DNA from: an uncultured Candidatus Saccharibacteria bacterium
GTDB lineage: Bacteria; Patescibacteriota; Saccharimonadia; Saccharimonadales; Saccharimonadaceae
DNA: 64,000 bases
NCBI GenBank assembly: GCA_948851665.1
Contig: CAQOWG010000002.1
Span: 1-64,000, forward strand
Direction of reading: 5' to 3'
The translations under genes and the position numbers were made by a program. The notes under the pieces were generated by a model. That model searched no databases. It was not told the origin of the DNA and worked only from the letters and a program-made list of their open reading frames with translations. This document shows, in pieces, positions 32,964 through 40,759 of the stretch. Each line of letters opens with the position of its first letter. Position 1 is the first letter of the stretch.

Positions 32964-34481
32964 ATGGGCAAAGAAGTCAAAGTAACTGCGAGCGAATCCC
33001 TGACTGCCGATAAAGGGGTTCGGATAGGTAAAACTATGGGTAAAAGTGACGAGCCGACTCTAATCCCGATCGATGAGGATTTGGGTGGCGCCAAGAAAAA
33101 AATTGTTAGTAAAACCAATAATAGAAAAATTAACGTAAAGAACTCTGATGTGGTGAGCAGGCGTGAGGCGGAAAAGATTTCTGATGCAGCGGATGCGCTG
33201 GTGATGGATGATGTGAAGCTGACAAAGAAGTCAACTAAAAATGCTGCGGGGACATCGAATAGAAGCGTAAAAGACAGCGTTGCCAGAAAGATTAGTACGA
33301 AGACTAAGCCTGGCGCAAAGGCTTTGGTGATGGATAGTATGGTACGACAAAAGACGACCACCAAGACAAAGTCGGTTGCTCAAAAGAATAATGTTGTTGT
33401 AAAAGCAGATATTCTAAGTGTCAACACAAAGAAAACAGTTAATAAAGATGAAGACAATGACGACGAAGCGAAGGTAGCTGGCGGAGTAAAGCGTACAAGG
33501 CAGTACTCTAAATCGAAAGCGACTATTATTGCGATTGTGACGGCAATTTTGGTGGGGGTAGCTGGGATGGTGTTGATGTTCTTCTTGAATCGGCAAGAGA
33601 GTCAGATGTGCGTATTACAATTTGAGGTGAATGGCGGTTCGAAGATCGAAAGCCAGGAAGTGATATGCGGGACAAAGGCAAGTCGACCAGACGACCCAAA
33701 GAAAGAGGGTTTTGAATTCCAGGATTGGTTGGTCGACGGTATGCCATTTAATTTTGAAGAAGATACAGTTGACAAAGACATGGTAGTGAAAGCGAAGTGG
33801 CTAGTGGGCGCGAATACTGAGGTGGTGACAATTACTTTTGACTCGGCGGGCGGATCAGAAGTGAATGGGCGCGAGGTGGTGAAAGGTCGACCAACTACGG
33901 CGCCGCTTGACCCGACGCGAGATGGCTATACATTTGATGGTTGGTACTTGGAGGGCGAGAAGTTTGACTTTGAGACGCCAATTGAAGAGGATATTACACT
34001 CGTGGCGGGTTGGAAAGATAATAATAGCGGTACCGTGTCGCGTCCGCAGGGTAATGGTAATAGTGGTGGGGAGACAACAAATAAGCCAGCGTTAGACTTA
34101 TTGTCGGTGCGGCAGAATATTACTATGGATGCTGGTAAGGGAGATGAGTTTTCGATTAGTGTGATACCGGTGTCGGCAGAAGTGGATCTTGAGGTAAGCA
34201 GTGACAATAAGAACGTTGCAGATTGCGCCAAGACAGGGTCTGGACGAAGTATGAGTTGCATGGCGGGTAATGCTGGTACGGCGACAATAACGATAAGGGA
34301 TAAGATTTCTGGCAAGACTGTTACCACAACAATTACGGTTAAGGCAAAGGATGAAAATACCGGAGGAAATACACCAACGCCAACTCCAGATCCGACACCA
34401 AAGCCGGATCCGGAACCTGAACCGGAGCCCGAACCAGATCCGGAACCTGAAAAGCCCGAGGAAGGAATACCAACGACATAA
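32964..34481 (+). CDS. InlB B-repeat / Ig-like surface protein
   Basis: The 505-residue protein has a Lys/Thr-rich cytoplasmic N-terminus in which ALVMD recurs, one membrane helix (about 190-212, type II orientation), two Listeria-Bacteroides (InlB B-type/Flg_new) repeats, visible as EVNGGSKIESQEV...GFEFQDW and DSAGGSEVNGREV...GYTFDGWY, a BID2-like Ig domain (about 380-460) and a C-terminal Pro/Glu/Asp repeat (PDPTPKPDPEPEPEPEP). Such repeats occur in adhesins, so it may contact the host cell. I start at 32964 because TATAAT is 7 nt upstream. No sortase signal is seen. Confidence 0.85.
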   Translation: MGKEVKVTASESLTADKGVRIGKTMGKSDEPTLIPIDEDLGGAKKKIVSKTNNRKINVKNSDVVSRREAEKISDAADALVMDDVKLTKKSTKNAAGTSNRSVKDSVARKISTKTKPGAKALVMDSMVRQKTTTKTKSVAQKNNVVVKADILSVNTKKTVNKDEDNDDEAKVAGGVKRTRQYSKSKATIIAIVTAILVGVAGMVLMFFLNRQESQMCVLQFEVNGGSKIESQEVICGTKASRPDDPKKEGFEFQDWLVDGMPFNFEEDTVDKDMVVKAKWLVGANTEVVTITFDSAGGSEVNGREVVKGRPTTAPLDPTRDGYTFDGWYLEGEKFDFETPIEEDITLVAGWKDNNSGTVSRPQGNGNSGGETTNKPALDLLSVRQNITMDAGKGDEFSISVIPVSAEVDLEVSSDNKNVADCAKTGSGRSMSCMAGNAGTATITIRDKISGKTVTTTITVKAKDENTGGNTPTPTPDPTPKPDPEPEPEPEPDPEPEKPEEGIPTT

Positions 34482-34526
34482 AAAATAGCTAGGCAAGACG
34501 ACCGAATTGTGCTATAATGACATCAT

Positions 34527-34603
34527 GGTTCCGTCGTCTAGTGGTCCAGGACGTCTGGTTCTCATCCAGAAAATCGCGGGTTCGACTCCCGCCGGAATCA
34601 CCA
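34527..34603 (+). tRNA. tRNA-Glu (anticodon CTC)
   Basis: Acceptor GGTTCCG/CGGAATC (one G-U pair), T-arm GCGGG-ttcgact-CCCGC, anticodon stem CTGG/CCAG around TTCTCAT giving CTC. CCA is encoded and TATAAT lies at 34513-34518. Confidence 0.93.
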
Positions 34604-34631
34604 TGTTAGTACGTCAATTAAGCTGAGTAAA

Positions 34632-34679
34632 AGAGTGGTGGAAGACCCCTATAAATCAGGGATTTTTCCCACTTTTTTG
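34632..34679 (+). terminator. Terminator of tRNA-Glu
   Basis: AGTGG...CCACT and inner GGAA/TTCC and CCCCT/AGGG pairs, followed by TTTTTT. Confidence 0.7.
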
Positions 34680-34741
34680 CTATCAGATAAGTAAAATCAG
34701 CGGCTCCAGCTAAAGTCATTTTACTTGCACCTACTGGTGCC

Positions 34742-34804
34742 TGCGATTTTTGCGATTCACTGCGAGGTTCTGCGATTTCTGCGACTTTCTGCGAATCACT
34801 GCGA
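34742..34804. repeat. Seven TGCGA repeats with 9-10 bp period
   Basis: TGCGA recurs at 34742, 34751, 34761, 34771, 34780, 34790 and 34800, all in the same orientation and nearly one helical turn apart. This phasing is typical of iterons or arrays for a DNA-binding protein. It lies at the tRNA-proximal edge of the island, beside the TetR-like gene. Confidence 0.75.
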
Positions 34805-34806
34805 TT

Positions 34807-35537
34807 CTACCCCAATTTATCCCACTCACGCTTGTCATATGGATAATAAGTCTTTGCAGCAGACTTTCGCTCCAAAATTTCTCGGAACTTCTCAGCGCTG
34901 TCTTCCCCAAAAGTAAAAAGCTCTGCTGTGTGCTTCAGCTTCATCATATGAGCATAATAGTAGTCTTCACTGCAGCCATAAGAAAGAATCCACCTTATCA
35001 CAATCCGGGGCATCTGCTCATGGCAGTATTTACGGTAAGCCTGAGAAAAACCCCGCTTATAGGGGACAGCGCTGCTTCCCTTAGCCTTAAGATAGTCCTG
35101 CCATAGCAGTTCTGATGCCAGTTCCAGCATATCCCCAATCACCACGCATCTGCCATAATGTCTCACTATCGCACCAAAATAAGTGCGGTGGTGATGGATG
35201 GTGGCAAGTATTGCATAAAAAAATCCCCGGTCGATTTTTCCACCCCTATTTTATTTTGGAAAGTCCGGCGCTGCTTTAGCTCTTCCATAACCTCTGCATT
35301 AAAAAGCTCGAACAAAGTCCACGGGGAGATACGCCGTCCGGCTGTTCCCGTGCCGGATTTACGCTCAAATTCACGGATGCGGCGGCGTACCGTGGACTGA
35401 CTGACCCCGGCTGTTTTAGCGATGATTCTCACAGTAAAGTTATAATCTGTCAGCTCCGGCGTGGAACTGAGGATTTTGCAGAGGGCATGGCGGATCTTAC
35501 AAAGTGATTTCTTTACCCGCATATCCGCCTTAGTCAT
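34807..35537 (-). pseudogene. TetR-like regulator broken by frameshift in a T7 run
   Basis: From the ATG at 35537 the first frame encodes an N-terminal helix-turn-helix (FTVRIIAKTAGVSQSTVRRRI) and ends at about 35166. In the next frame protein-like sequence continues directly (FFYAILATIHHHRTYFGAIV...) to 34807 and resembles a TetR-type ligand/dimer domain. The junction is a run of seven T on the minus strand at about 35218-35224; an eighth T would restore a protein of about 240 residues. The TetR assignment is tentative. A TATAAT box lies 7 nt before the ATG. Confidence 0.65.
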
Positions 35538-35584
35538 AAACCTTATTATATAGGATTTGGAGTTTATGTGATAAATTTGGAATA

Positions 35585-35917
35585 CTACCGCAGAATATTC
35601 TCGTAATCCTGTAAGTCGTGATAGATGCCGAGAACATACGCACAGTTATCGGCAACTTCATACAGCATAAAATATCTGTGCCGCTTAAAATGAATCGTCC
35701 GGTATCCTAAAGCCCGCAAGTCAGCGTCGTCGCATAGTTTCAGGCTGCCCGCCATATAAGAGAGCCTGGCGGCAGTATCTTTCATGTCCTGTTCAACGCT
35801 CAGGGCAGCCTGTATGTTCTCCAGCTCATAAACAAGGTAGTCAAGAATCTGTTGTGCCTGTTTTTCTGCTTTATCCGTGAATATAACTTTAAAATCCGTA
35901 TCTTTGTTCCAGCCCAT
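35585..35917 (-). CDS. RelE/ParE-family toxin
   Basis: The 110-residue protein has the RelE/ParE fold signature: an N-terminal beta strand (FKVIFTDKAEKQAQQILDYL), long helices, then ALGYRTIHFKRHRYFMLYEV and the C-terminal VLGIYHDLQDYENIL. Such toxins cleave mRNA at the ribosome or poison gyrase. I start at 35917 (GAGGTG upstream) and not at the longer 35980 frame. It overlaps the antitoxin gene by 29 nt, the classical translationally coupled arrangement. Confidence 0.85.
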   Translation of the reverse strand: MGWNKDTDFKVIFTDKAEKQAQQILDYLVYELENIQAALSVEQDMKDTAARLSYMAGSLKLCDDADLRALGYRTIHFKRHRYFMLYEVADNCAYVLGIYHDLQDYENILR

Positions 35918-36149
35918 CAAACACCTCATCCGCACTTTTGTATCTGCCGGCCGCAATATCCTTTTCTGCAGCCCTGGCATCTTCCATGAAGTCAGCTTTT
36001 GACATACGTTTCAGAACCTGGCCAACTGCGGCATCAGTTGATTCAGACTCGTGTTGGCGGAAGAGTTTTTTGATCAAATTCTGGATTTCTATCAGGTCGG
36101 TCTCCGGCAATTTTTCCATCATAGAGATCGTATTCTCCAGCGTCGTCAT
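35889..36149 (-). CDS. RelB/ParD-like antitoxin
   Basis: The 86-residue acidic protein has a helical N-terminus (MTTLENTISMMEKLPETDLI), a possible coiled coil and a C-terminal DEVFDGLEQRYGF that would wrap the toxin. It precedes and overlaps the toxin gene, the usual antitoxin-first order. AGAAAGGAG lies 8 nt before the ATG. Such pairs are common on mobile DNA of gut Clostridia, which fits the island. Confidence 0.82.
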   Translation of the reverse strand: MTTLENTISMMEKLPETDLIEIQNLIKKLFRQHESESTDAAVGQVLKRMSKADFMEDARAAEKDIAAGRYKSADEVFDGLEQRYGF

Positions 36150-36248
36150 TGTACCGCTCCTTTCTAATAATCAATCGTTAGGTTCTTTTTATTTTACCTA
36201 TATTATAGCATTTTATTTATCAAAAAGGAACTGCTTCCTTTCAGATGG

Positions 36249-36275
36249 AAAAGACCCGCGGCTGCGGGTCTTTCT
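36249..36275. terminator. Terminator upstream of TA operon/after 36307 gene
   Basis: AAAGACCCGC-ggc-TGCGGGTCTTT, symmetrical; it ends the minus-strand gene at 36307. Confidence 0.8.
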
Positions 36276-36306
36276 TAAAATAATGTACTTAAAGAATTAT
36301 CCCCTG

Positions 36307-36921
36307 TCATGGACGCCAGTATTCAAAGGTGATACTTCTGCTGTCAAAATCGATCCTGTTAAGGATACGATCCCTAAGCAGCTTGAGCAGCGCCTCCGTG
36401 CTGAAGTTCGTTTCAATATAAAGGTTGTCGTCAACTTTTAGGGGGGATAACATTCCCTGTGGAGAATCAGCGATGACTTTCCGGCTTCGCCCCAACGTTT
36501 CATTGCGGATAGCAAGGAGCGCTTCGTGATAGTGTTCCTCCCGGTTGCAGATGTCAAGGACGGCGGTAAAAGCCCGTTTCCATGAAGTCACGGGGATAAC
36601 CTCATCCCCATACCTTACAAGTGTGGGTTTTGTCCCCCGCAGGGTGCTGATGTCCCCATAAAGTGCAATGCCCATAGTTTCTCCCGATGCTATCGCCTGC
36701 CTGGGATTTTCCCTTATAACAGGGGTATTCCTGCGCGGTGCATATGTACCACCGTCACGGATAATCCCGTTAATCTGACGGTTGATTTCCCTGATCAGGG
36801 AAGTGCGCAGCGCATTCAGCCGCGCCAGGACATCCGCGGGCAGGCCGGGAGTTTCTGTAGGATTGGCAAGACTGCTGTCCCCCGATGGAGTTTCTCCGGC
36901 ATTTTTAGCCTGCTCTGCCAT
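36307..36921 (-). CDS. Protein of unknown function in the island (204 aa)
   Basis: I do not recognise it with confidence. The start at 36921 has a perfect ribosome binding site (AAGGAGG, 6 nt before ATG); the frame is open to 37032 with an acidic sequence that may be a longer version. Residues 1-50 are disordered; then a helix (VLARLNALRTSLIREINRQI), and a C-terminal domain of about 120 residues (GIALYGDISTLRGTKPTLVRYGDEVIPVTSWKRA split into strands and helices, ending RIDFDSRSITFEYWRP). No signal peptide. Confidence 0.65.
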   Translation of the reverse strand: MAEQAKNAGETPSGDSSLANPTETPGLPADVLARLNALRTSLIREINRQINGIIRDGGTYAPRRNTPVIRENPRQAIASGETMGIALYGDISTLRGTKPTLVRYGDEVIPVTSWKRAFTAVLDICNREEHYHEALLAIRNETLGRSRKVIADSPQGMLSPLKVDDNLYIETNFSTEALLKLLRDRILNRIDFDSRSITFEYWRP

Positions 36922-37130
36922 ATCTGCCTCCTTATATGTCCTGACATTTTCTGCCGTTCCAGTATCTTGGTCTGCGGTTTCTTCTGCCCCGTCGTTTTCT
37001 GCGACAGGCTCTTTATTATCATTTGACCGCATAGATCAATGGGTTCCATAGGATTTCATGCTAAAAACAGATAAAATAAAGCTGCCGTTTCACGATTTTT
37101 CATTCGTTAAAGCGACAGCCCCTTAAAATC

Positions 37131-37781
37131 TTACCATGAGCATTCTATGACCCGTACAGGAGTCTCAATATTTGACGCACTCTCGTTCTGAAAAATATAC
37201 TGTCGCTCCCAGTTATCACCGACTTCCGTTGCAATGATGGAACCGTCAGCAGAAATGCATACATGGGTAACATCATTTTTCCCATTTAAGGAAGATACCG
37301 TCTCGAAGCGCAGCTTCATTTTAGGAGAATTCTTTTCCTCGTCCACACAGAAGTCAACCCACGCATAGTACGGGGGCAGCAAGTCACCGTCCGAGAACTC
37401 ATCTTCGCCGGGGTCATCGTGGTATCCCCAAATTTCTCCATACTCGTCATACAGCTTCTCATTGATATAGTACAGACGCATTTCATAGTTTCTGAATCGA
37501 ACATTAGCCAGTTTCCAAGATGTTTCCCTACCGAGCAGTACGTCTCTCCAACATTCTATGAAATTGCCGTGTACTTTTCCACTCTCGTCATCACTCTGAA
37601 AATATACGTTACATCGATTAGCAAATTCTTCTACGTCACTGTCCTTCTCAATGGTCATCTTGATACCCGGGTTCTTGGCATTGGCCTCACTCGTAGGATT
37701 CTTATAGCTCGCTAAGGTTTCCCCATTGGAAATGCAGTATCCTTTGTAGCTCATTGTTAAAAAATGTTCATACGCCCTCAT
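37131..37781 (-). CDS. Protein of unknown function, cassette promoter (216 aa)
   Basis: I do not recognise the family. It is a soluble protein with many aromatic and acidic residues (EMRLYYINEKLYDEYGEIWG, DDPGEDEFSDGDLLPPYYAW). It shares ECWRD/ECWRE with the frameshifted gene at 18481, a weak hint of relation. GGGGGA lies 8 nt before the ATG. The promoter (37925-37953) is of the native cassette type even though flanking genes look foreign, so it was either captured by the island or inserted into it. Confidence 0.68.
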   Translation of the reverse strand: MRAYEHFLTMSYKGYCISNGETLASYKNPTSEANAKNPGIKMTIEKDSDVEEFANRCNVYFQSDDESGKVHGNFIECWRDVLLGRETSWKLANVRFRNYEMRLYYINEKLYDEYGEIWGYHDDPGEDEFSDGDLLPPYYAWVDFCVDEEKNSPKMKLRFETVSSLNGKNDVTHVCISADGSIIATEVGDNWERQYIFQNESASNIETPVRVIECSW

Positions 37782-37924
37782 ATTCTTGTCCCCCTTGACT
37801 TTTGATATAGATTATTGTGTCATCGCCCATCCTTCGAGAGGAAAAGCGAATTCCACAATAATCTGGGGAACAGATATGAATGGTAGATTCTCAAGGTACA
37901 TAAACTAGTTAGTTTATACTAACC

Positions 37925-37953
37925 ATTGTAGCACACATGTTTGATTTTGTCAA
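37925..37953 (-). promoter_or_regulatory. Strong cassette promoter (37131 gene)
   Basis: TTGACA, 17 nt ending GTGTGC, TACAAT, with a 140-nt leader to the ATG. Confidence 0.85.
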
Positions 37954-38043
37954 TATTTATTATGGTTTTTCATCTATTTTTAAATCAATTTTACGCTGTT
38001 TAAATTGCGGACATTACCGAGAATAAGCGGACTTTAGCGGACA

Positions 38044-38313
38044 GTGACAGCAGAAATATACGGTGATATTGTGAAATCAGGCCGAGCAAATTTTTCCGGC
38101 AAATACATCGAAAGGAGACAGCAAAAAACGAAAACTGTCAGCAAAGAAATCAGAAACGTGAGCGGACGGAAACTTGGTGCGCATGGATATGCTGCCGGCA
38201 TCCACAGAATGGAGATTCTATCAAAAGGTGTTCTTACGACCATTTATTTTCTCCCGGATGGAAGCTATCGGGTCACTAATACCAAAATGCCAGCAAAACG
38301 CCGACATAGGTAA
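38044..38313 (+). CDS. Possible small protein or remnant (89 aa)
   Basis: An open frame starting with GTG encodes a basic protein (KYIERRQQKTKTVSKEIRN...FLPDGSYRVTNTKMPAKRRHR). I do not recognise it, and the ribosome binding site is poor. It may be a remnant of an island gene. Confidence 0.3.
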   Translation: MTAEIYGDIVKSGRANFSGKYIERRQQKTKTVSKEIRNVSGRKLGAHGYAAGIHRMEILSKGVLTTIYFLPDGSYRVTNTKMPAKRRHR

Positions 38314-38392
38314 GCCCCGTTATGCAGTAGCATCCGCACAGCAGTACCGTAACTACTAACCCAACTACATAACAGTATCCGCAGACCGCAAT

Positions 38393-38445
38393 ACGGCAGT
38401 TCGGAATATCTGGAAAATCGGATATTCCCCTGCCGTCTTTTTATG
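38393..38445 (+). terminator. Strong hairpin before the 38518 gene
   Basis: ACGGCAG and CTGCCGT enclose GGAATATC/GATATTCC, followed by CTTTTT. It separates the two plus-strand island frames. Confidence 0.75.
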
Positions 38446-38496
38446 TTCTACGGATAGAAGACAGGCGGCTCCTGCGGACTGAAGAAAGGAGCAAAA

Positions 38497-38826
38497 ATAT
38501 CTGATTACAATAATTACATGGAACTGAAGCAGGAATATTATGAATATCGGTCACAGGATGGTCCGAAAGACCCAGAAATTATGCGGTGGTTTTGGGCAGA
38601 ATTTAAACGCCTGGAGTGCCCATCCCGCTGTAGGCTGGAGAATGGCACCCGCTGCACAAAAAGCTGCCGCAACTGCTCAAGACAACGAGAGAGTAATCCG
38701 CTTTCCCTTGATGCCCTGTCAGAAACAGGCACAGAGGCCGTCGATGTGTTTTCTTTGGTCTGTGATACTAAGAGAAAAGCCTGGTGTTGCAAAATTGCTA
38801 ACCAGGCTTATAGATTAGAGTTTTAA
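38497..38826 (+). pseudogene. Cys-rich island protein with lost start codon
   Basis: The frame has GAAAGGAGC 4 nt before an ATA at 38497, where ATG would be expected, followed by SDYNNYMELKQEYYEYRSQD. The next ATG (38518) has no ribosome binding site. The cysteine cluster RLECPSRCRLENGTRCTKSC (C-x3-C...C-x3-C-x2-C in the continuation) suggests a metal-binding domain of a type I recall from Lachnospiraceae elements. The last 20 residues lie in sequence that serves as terminator for the native gene at 38815, so the C-terminus may be replaced at the island border. Confidence 0.5.
38774..38809 (-). terminator. Terminator of the 267-aa membrane gene
   Basis: On the minus strand AAGCCTGGT...ACACCAGGCTTTTC; marks native sequence and thus the right edge of the island. 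Confidence 0.7.
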
Positions 38827-39618
38827 GCAGAAAAATAGCAGGACACTGGAAAAAATGAACGGAGCGAAGCGATCAAGACAACCGCGTTTGTCCCCAAGAT
38901 AGCGGTACAAGATATTAGTATATCGCTTGTTGGGTTCTGGTGAGAAGTGTACGGCTTGGCTGGAGTAATGAAATCCGTAATGGCGTTTCGTTGAGGCAAT
39001 AATTAGATCCGCCATAACGGCAGCTAGTCCGATGCCTGCGACGCCCCAGTACTCCGGTTTTAGCCACTGGAACCAGATGACGATAGAAGTAATCATGATC
39101 GGCAAAGCGATGGTACTGATAACTCCAAGCCAAGTTTTCTGGATGCAGAGGTTGGGGCACGGACGTGGCAGCAGATGATCGTTGTTCTGTCGGTCGATGA
39201 TATTTCCCAAGGTGCGCACGCTGATCACGGGCAGAATCAAGAGCAGTATTTCGCTCGGGGTAAATGCCCAGATGCTGATGATTGCTACTAAGCAAAGAAT
39301 ACTAATGCCGGCGCTACTTATTACGCATTCCCGCTCGTTGGGGCGCGATTCGACAGACATAGTAATTGCTTCGTACAATGCCAGTATAAAGATAATACTA
39401 AGAGCGATTCGGGTGATCACGTCAAGCAGGAGCGTGGCAAGGATAAAGGTCGCCAAACTGCCAATGACAATAGGCAGATTGCTGTGCTGTTCGACATGAG
39501 GCGAGAAGTCACTTTTGGGGGTCAGCGAATCCATTTCTTTGCGAATTCGTTGAATTTCGTGGGATATCCACTGGGTGTTACTACTGAATTGCTCAAGTTG
39601 GGTTGACAAACTTTCCAT
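38815..39618 (-). CDS. Membrane protein, possible CDP-DAG synthase relative
   Basis: The 267-residue protein has an N-terminal coiled coil (about 1-40), then seven or eight membrane helices. The C-terminal part reads ADLIIASTKRHYG...GDKRGCLDRFAPFIF, which recalls the phosphatidate cytidylyltransferase signature (S-x-x-KR ... G-x-LDR-x-D), but the GHGG part is altered to DKRG and the last Asp is Ala. So it may be a divergent or inactive CdsA-like protein; this is a tentative reading. AAAGGAGG lies 7 nt before the ATG and a promoter with TATTAT is at 39691-39696. Confidence 0.6.
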   Translation of the reverse strand: MESLSTQLEQFSSNTQWISHEIQRIRKEMDSLTPKSDFSPHVEQHSNLPIVIGSLATFILATLLLDVITRIALSIIFILALYEAITMSVESRPNERECVISSAGISILCLVAIISIWAFTPSEILLLILPVISVRTLGNIIDRQNNDHLLPRPCPNLCIQKTWLGVISTIALPIMITSIVIWFQWLKPEYWGVAGIGLAAVMADLIIASTKRHYGFHYSSQAVHFSPEPNKRYTNILYRYLGDKRGCLDRFAPFIFSSVLLFFCLKL

Positions 39619-39690
39619 CTGATTCCTCCTTTTTTGGATGAGCTCAAAACTATCAAAGAGCGACTATTTAATGAAACGGTTCCTAGTATA

Positions 39691-39719
39691 ATAATAGCAC
39701 AGAAATGAGAAAAGCTTGA
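39691..39719 (-). promoter_or_regulatory. Weak cassette-type promoter (38815 gene)
   Basis: The extended TGTGC-TATTAT fits the class, but the -35 (TCAAGC) is poor. Confidence 0.5.
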
Positions 39720-39723
39720 GAGG

Positions 39724-39749
39724 AAAAACCGCCCGATGGAGCTGGGCGG
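39724..39749 (-). terminator. Terminator of the 264-aa gene
   Basis: On the minus strand CCGCCC-agctccatc-GGGCGG followed by TTTTT. Confidence 0.85.
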
Positions 39750-39763
39750 CGTGTTTTTTTGGC

Positions 39764-40558
39764 TTAGGCATTAGCTACGAACGGGGGCGGTATGGTATCG
39801 GACAGTGTCCTTTGCATGAAGTGAGCCATTTCGGTGTTAGCCTGACAGATAAAGGTGCGACGCTGTCCCCCGTCGATTTTATGGTTCTCTACCAATTCCA
39901 ATTCTAGGGTTGAGGTTTGGTCTTTCTGACGTTCAACCAGTTCGACAGTGTCGATATGGAAATAGGCATGGCGCCTAAGAACGAGCTTTGCAAAGCGCGC
40001 AGAGCCATGTATGTCGACTCGAGCATTGCCACCAATGGTTGCCAAAAGATTGCTTACGAAAGCTTCTCTCACCTCGATTTTGGCATTTTCGTTGGCAATA
40101 ATGTCACAATGGCCGAGCAAACGTTTGATTTTAATGTCAACTCCTGCACCAATATGCAATATTGCGTCATGCAACACATCGGTGAAAATTTGGCAAGGGC
40201 GCACTCCTATGACAGTGAGAATTTCGACGGTTGCGCTGATTAAAACCGTACCACTTACCTCCTCGAGTTTGACTGATACCCCACTAGGGATACTGATTGT
40301 TATATCGTACTGGGGAGGGGTCGCTATTTCTCGGCTAATGATATGCACCGTTCCCTTTTTTCCGTGAATTTGCAAACGGTCGTGGGATTCGGCAATACCG
40401 GTCACTTCGATATCGATAGAATCAATATGTTTGCTTCGGCCAGTAACGTGCTGACCGACGATTTTGATATTTCCTGTGACTCCCTTAATGAGAAGGTTGT
40501 TCCCTCTGCGGCTGTGGTTTACGGTTGTAGCCATGTTTTCTTTTTCTTTCTCTTTCAT
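39764..40558 (-). CDS. Beta-solenoid adhesin-like protein (DUF4097-like)
   Basis: The 264-residue protein has no signal peptide but consists largely of short repeated beta strands (NLLIKGVTGNIKIVG, LQIHGKKGTVHII, VKLEEVSGTVLISATVEILT, ILHIGAGVDIKIKRLLGHCD), the pattern of DUF4097/auto-transporter-like right-handed beta helices. The C-terminal part is different and polar. Function is unknown. The start has AAGGAAAGG upstream. The leader is 160 nt and carries a strong hairpin at 40604-40653. Confidence 0.65.
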   Translation of the reverse strand: MKEKEKENMATTVNHSRRGNNLLIKGVTGNIKIVGQHVTGRSKHIDSIDIEVTGIAESHDRLQIHGKKGTVHIISREIATPPQYDITISIPSGVSVKLEEVSGTVLISATVEILTVIGVRPCQIFTDVLHDAILHIGAGVDIKIKRLLGHCDIIANENAKIEVREAFVSNLLATIGGNARVDIHGSARFAKLVLRRHAYFHIDTVELVERQKDQTSTLELELVENHKIDGGQRRTFICQANTEMAHFMQRTLSDTIPPPFVANA

Positions 40559-40603
40559 ACGTTTTCGCCTTTCCTTGGTATTTTTGAGGCGGAAACGGAA
40601 TTG

Positions 40604-40653
40604 TTTCTGCCCTAAATAGCGACTTTTAGAAAAAATCGATATTTAGGGCAGAA
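40604..40653 (-). promoter_or_regulatory. Leader hairpin of the 264-aa gene
   Basis: TTTCTGCCCTAAATA and TATTTAGGGCAGAAA form a 15-bp perfect stem around a 21-nt loop, with no T-run after it on the minus strand, so it is likely a stabiliser or regulatory element, not a terminator. Confidence 0.7.
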
Positions 40654-40715
40654 AAACTAAGCCAAATTAAAGAACGAATAGGGTCTTTTTGCGATGAAGA
40701 GGCCCTTATCATTCT

Positions 40716-40744
40716 ATTGTATCACACTTGCGTAGAAATGTCAA
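40716..40744 (-). promoter_or_regulatory. Strong cassette promoter (39764 gene)
   Basis: TTGACA, 17 nt ending GTGTGA, TACAAT. Confidence 0.87.
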
Positions 40745-40759
40745 GATTATCTTTTTGAT

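Larger units (their letters stand above)
34604..38770. mobile_element. Foreign island next to tRNA-Glu, Firmicutes-like
   Basis: Genes here differ in style from the rest: strong AGGAGG ribosome binding sites, different amino-acid usage, and products (RelB/RelE-type pair, the ECPSRC protein at 38518, a TetR-like regulator) that resemble Lachnospiraceae accessory genes, a judgement from memory of such proteins. At least two genes are degraded. It begins just after tRNA-Glu, but I see no copy of the tRNA 3' end at the far border and no integrase. One unit (37131-37781) carries the native cassette promoter, so the island may be composite. Confidence 0.6.

Noticed and set aside
34527..38830. Site-specific tRNA-Glu integration with att repeats
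   Set aside because: I found no second copy of the tRNA 3' end near 38.8 kb and no integrase gene.
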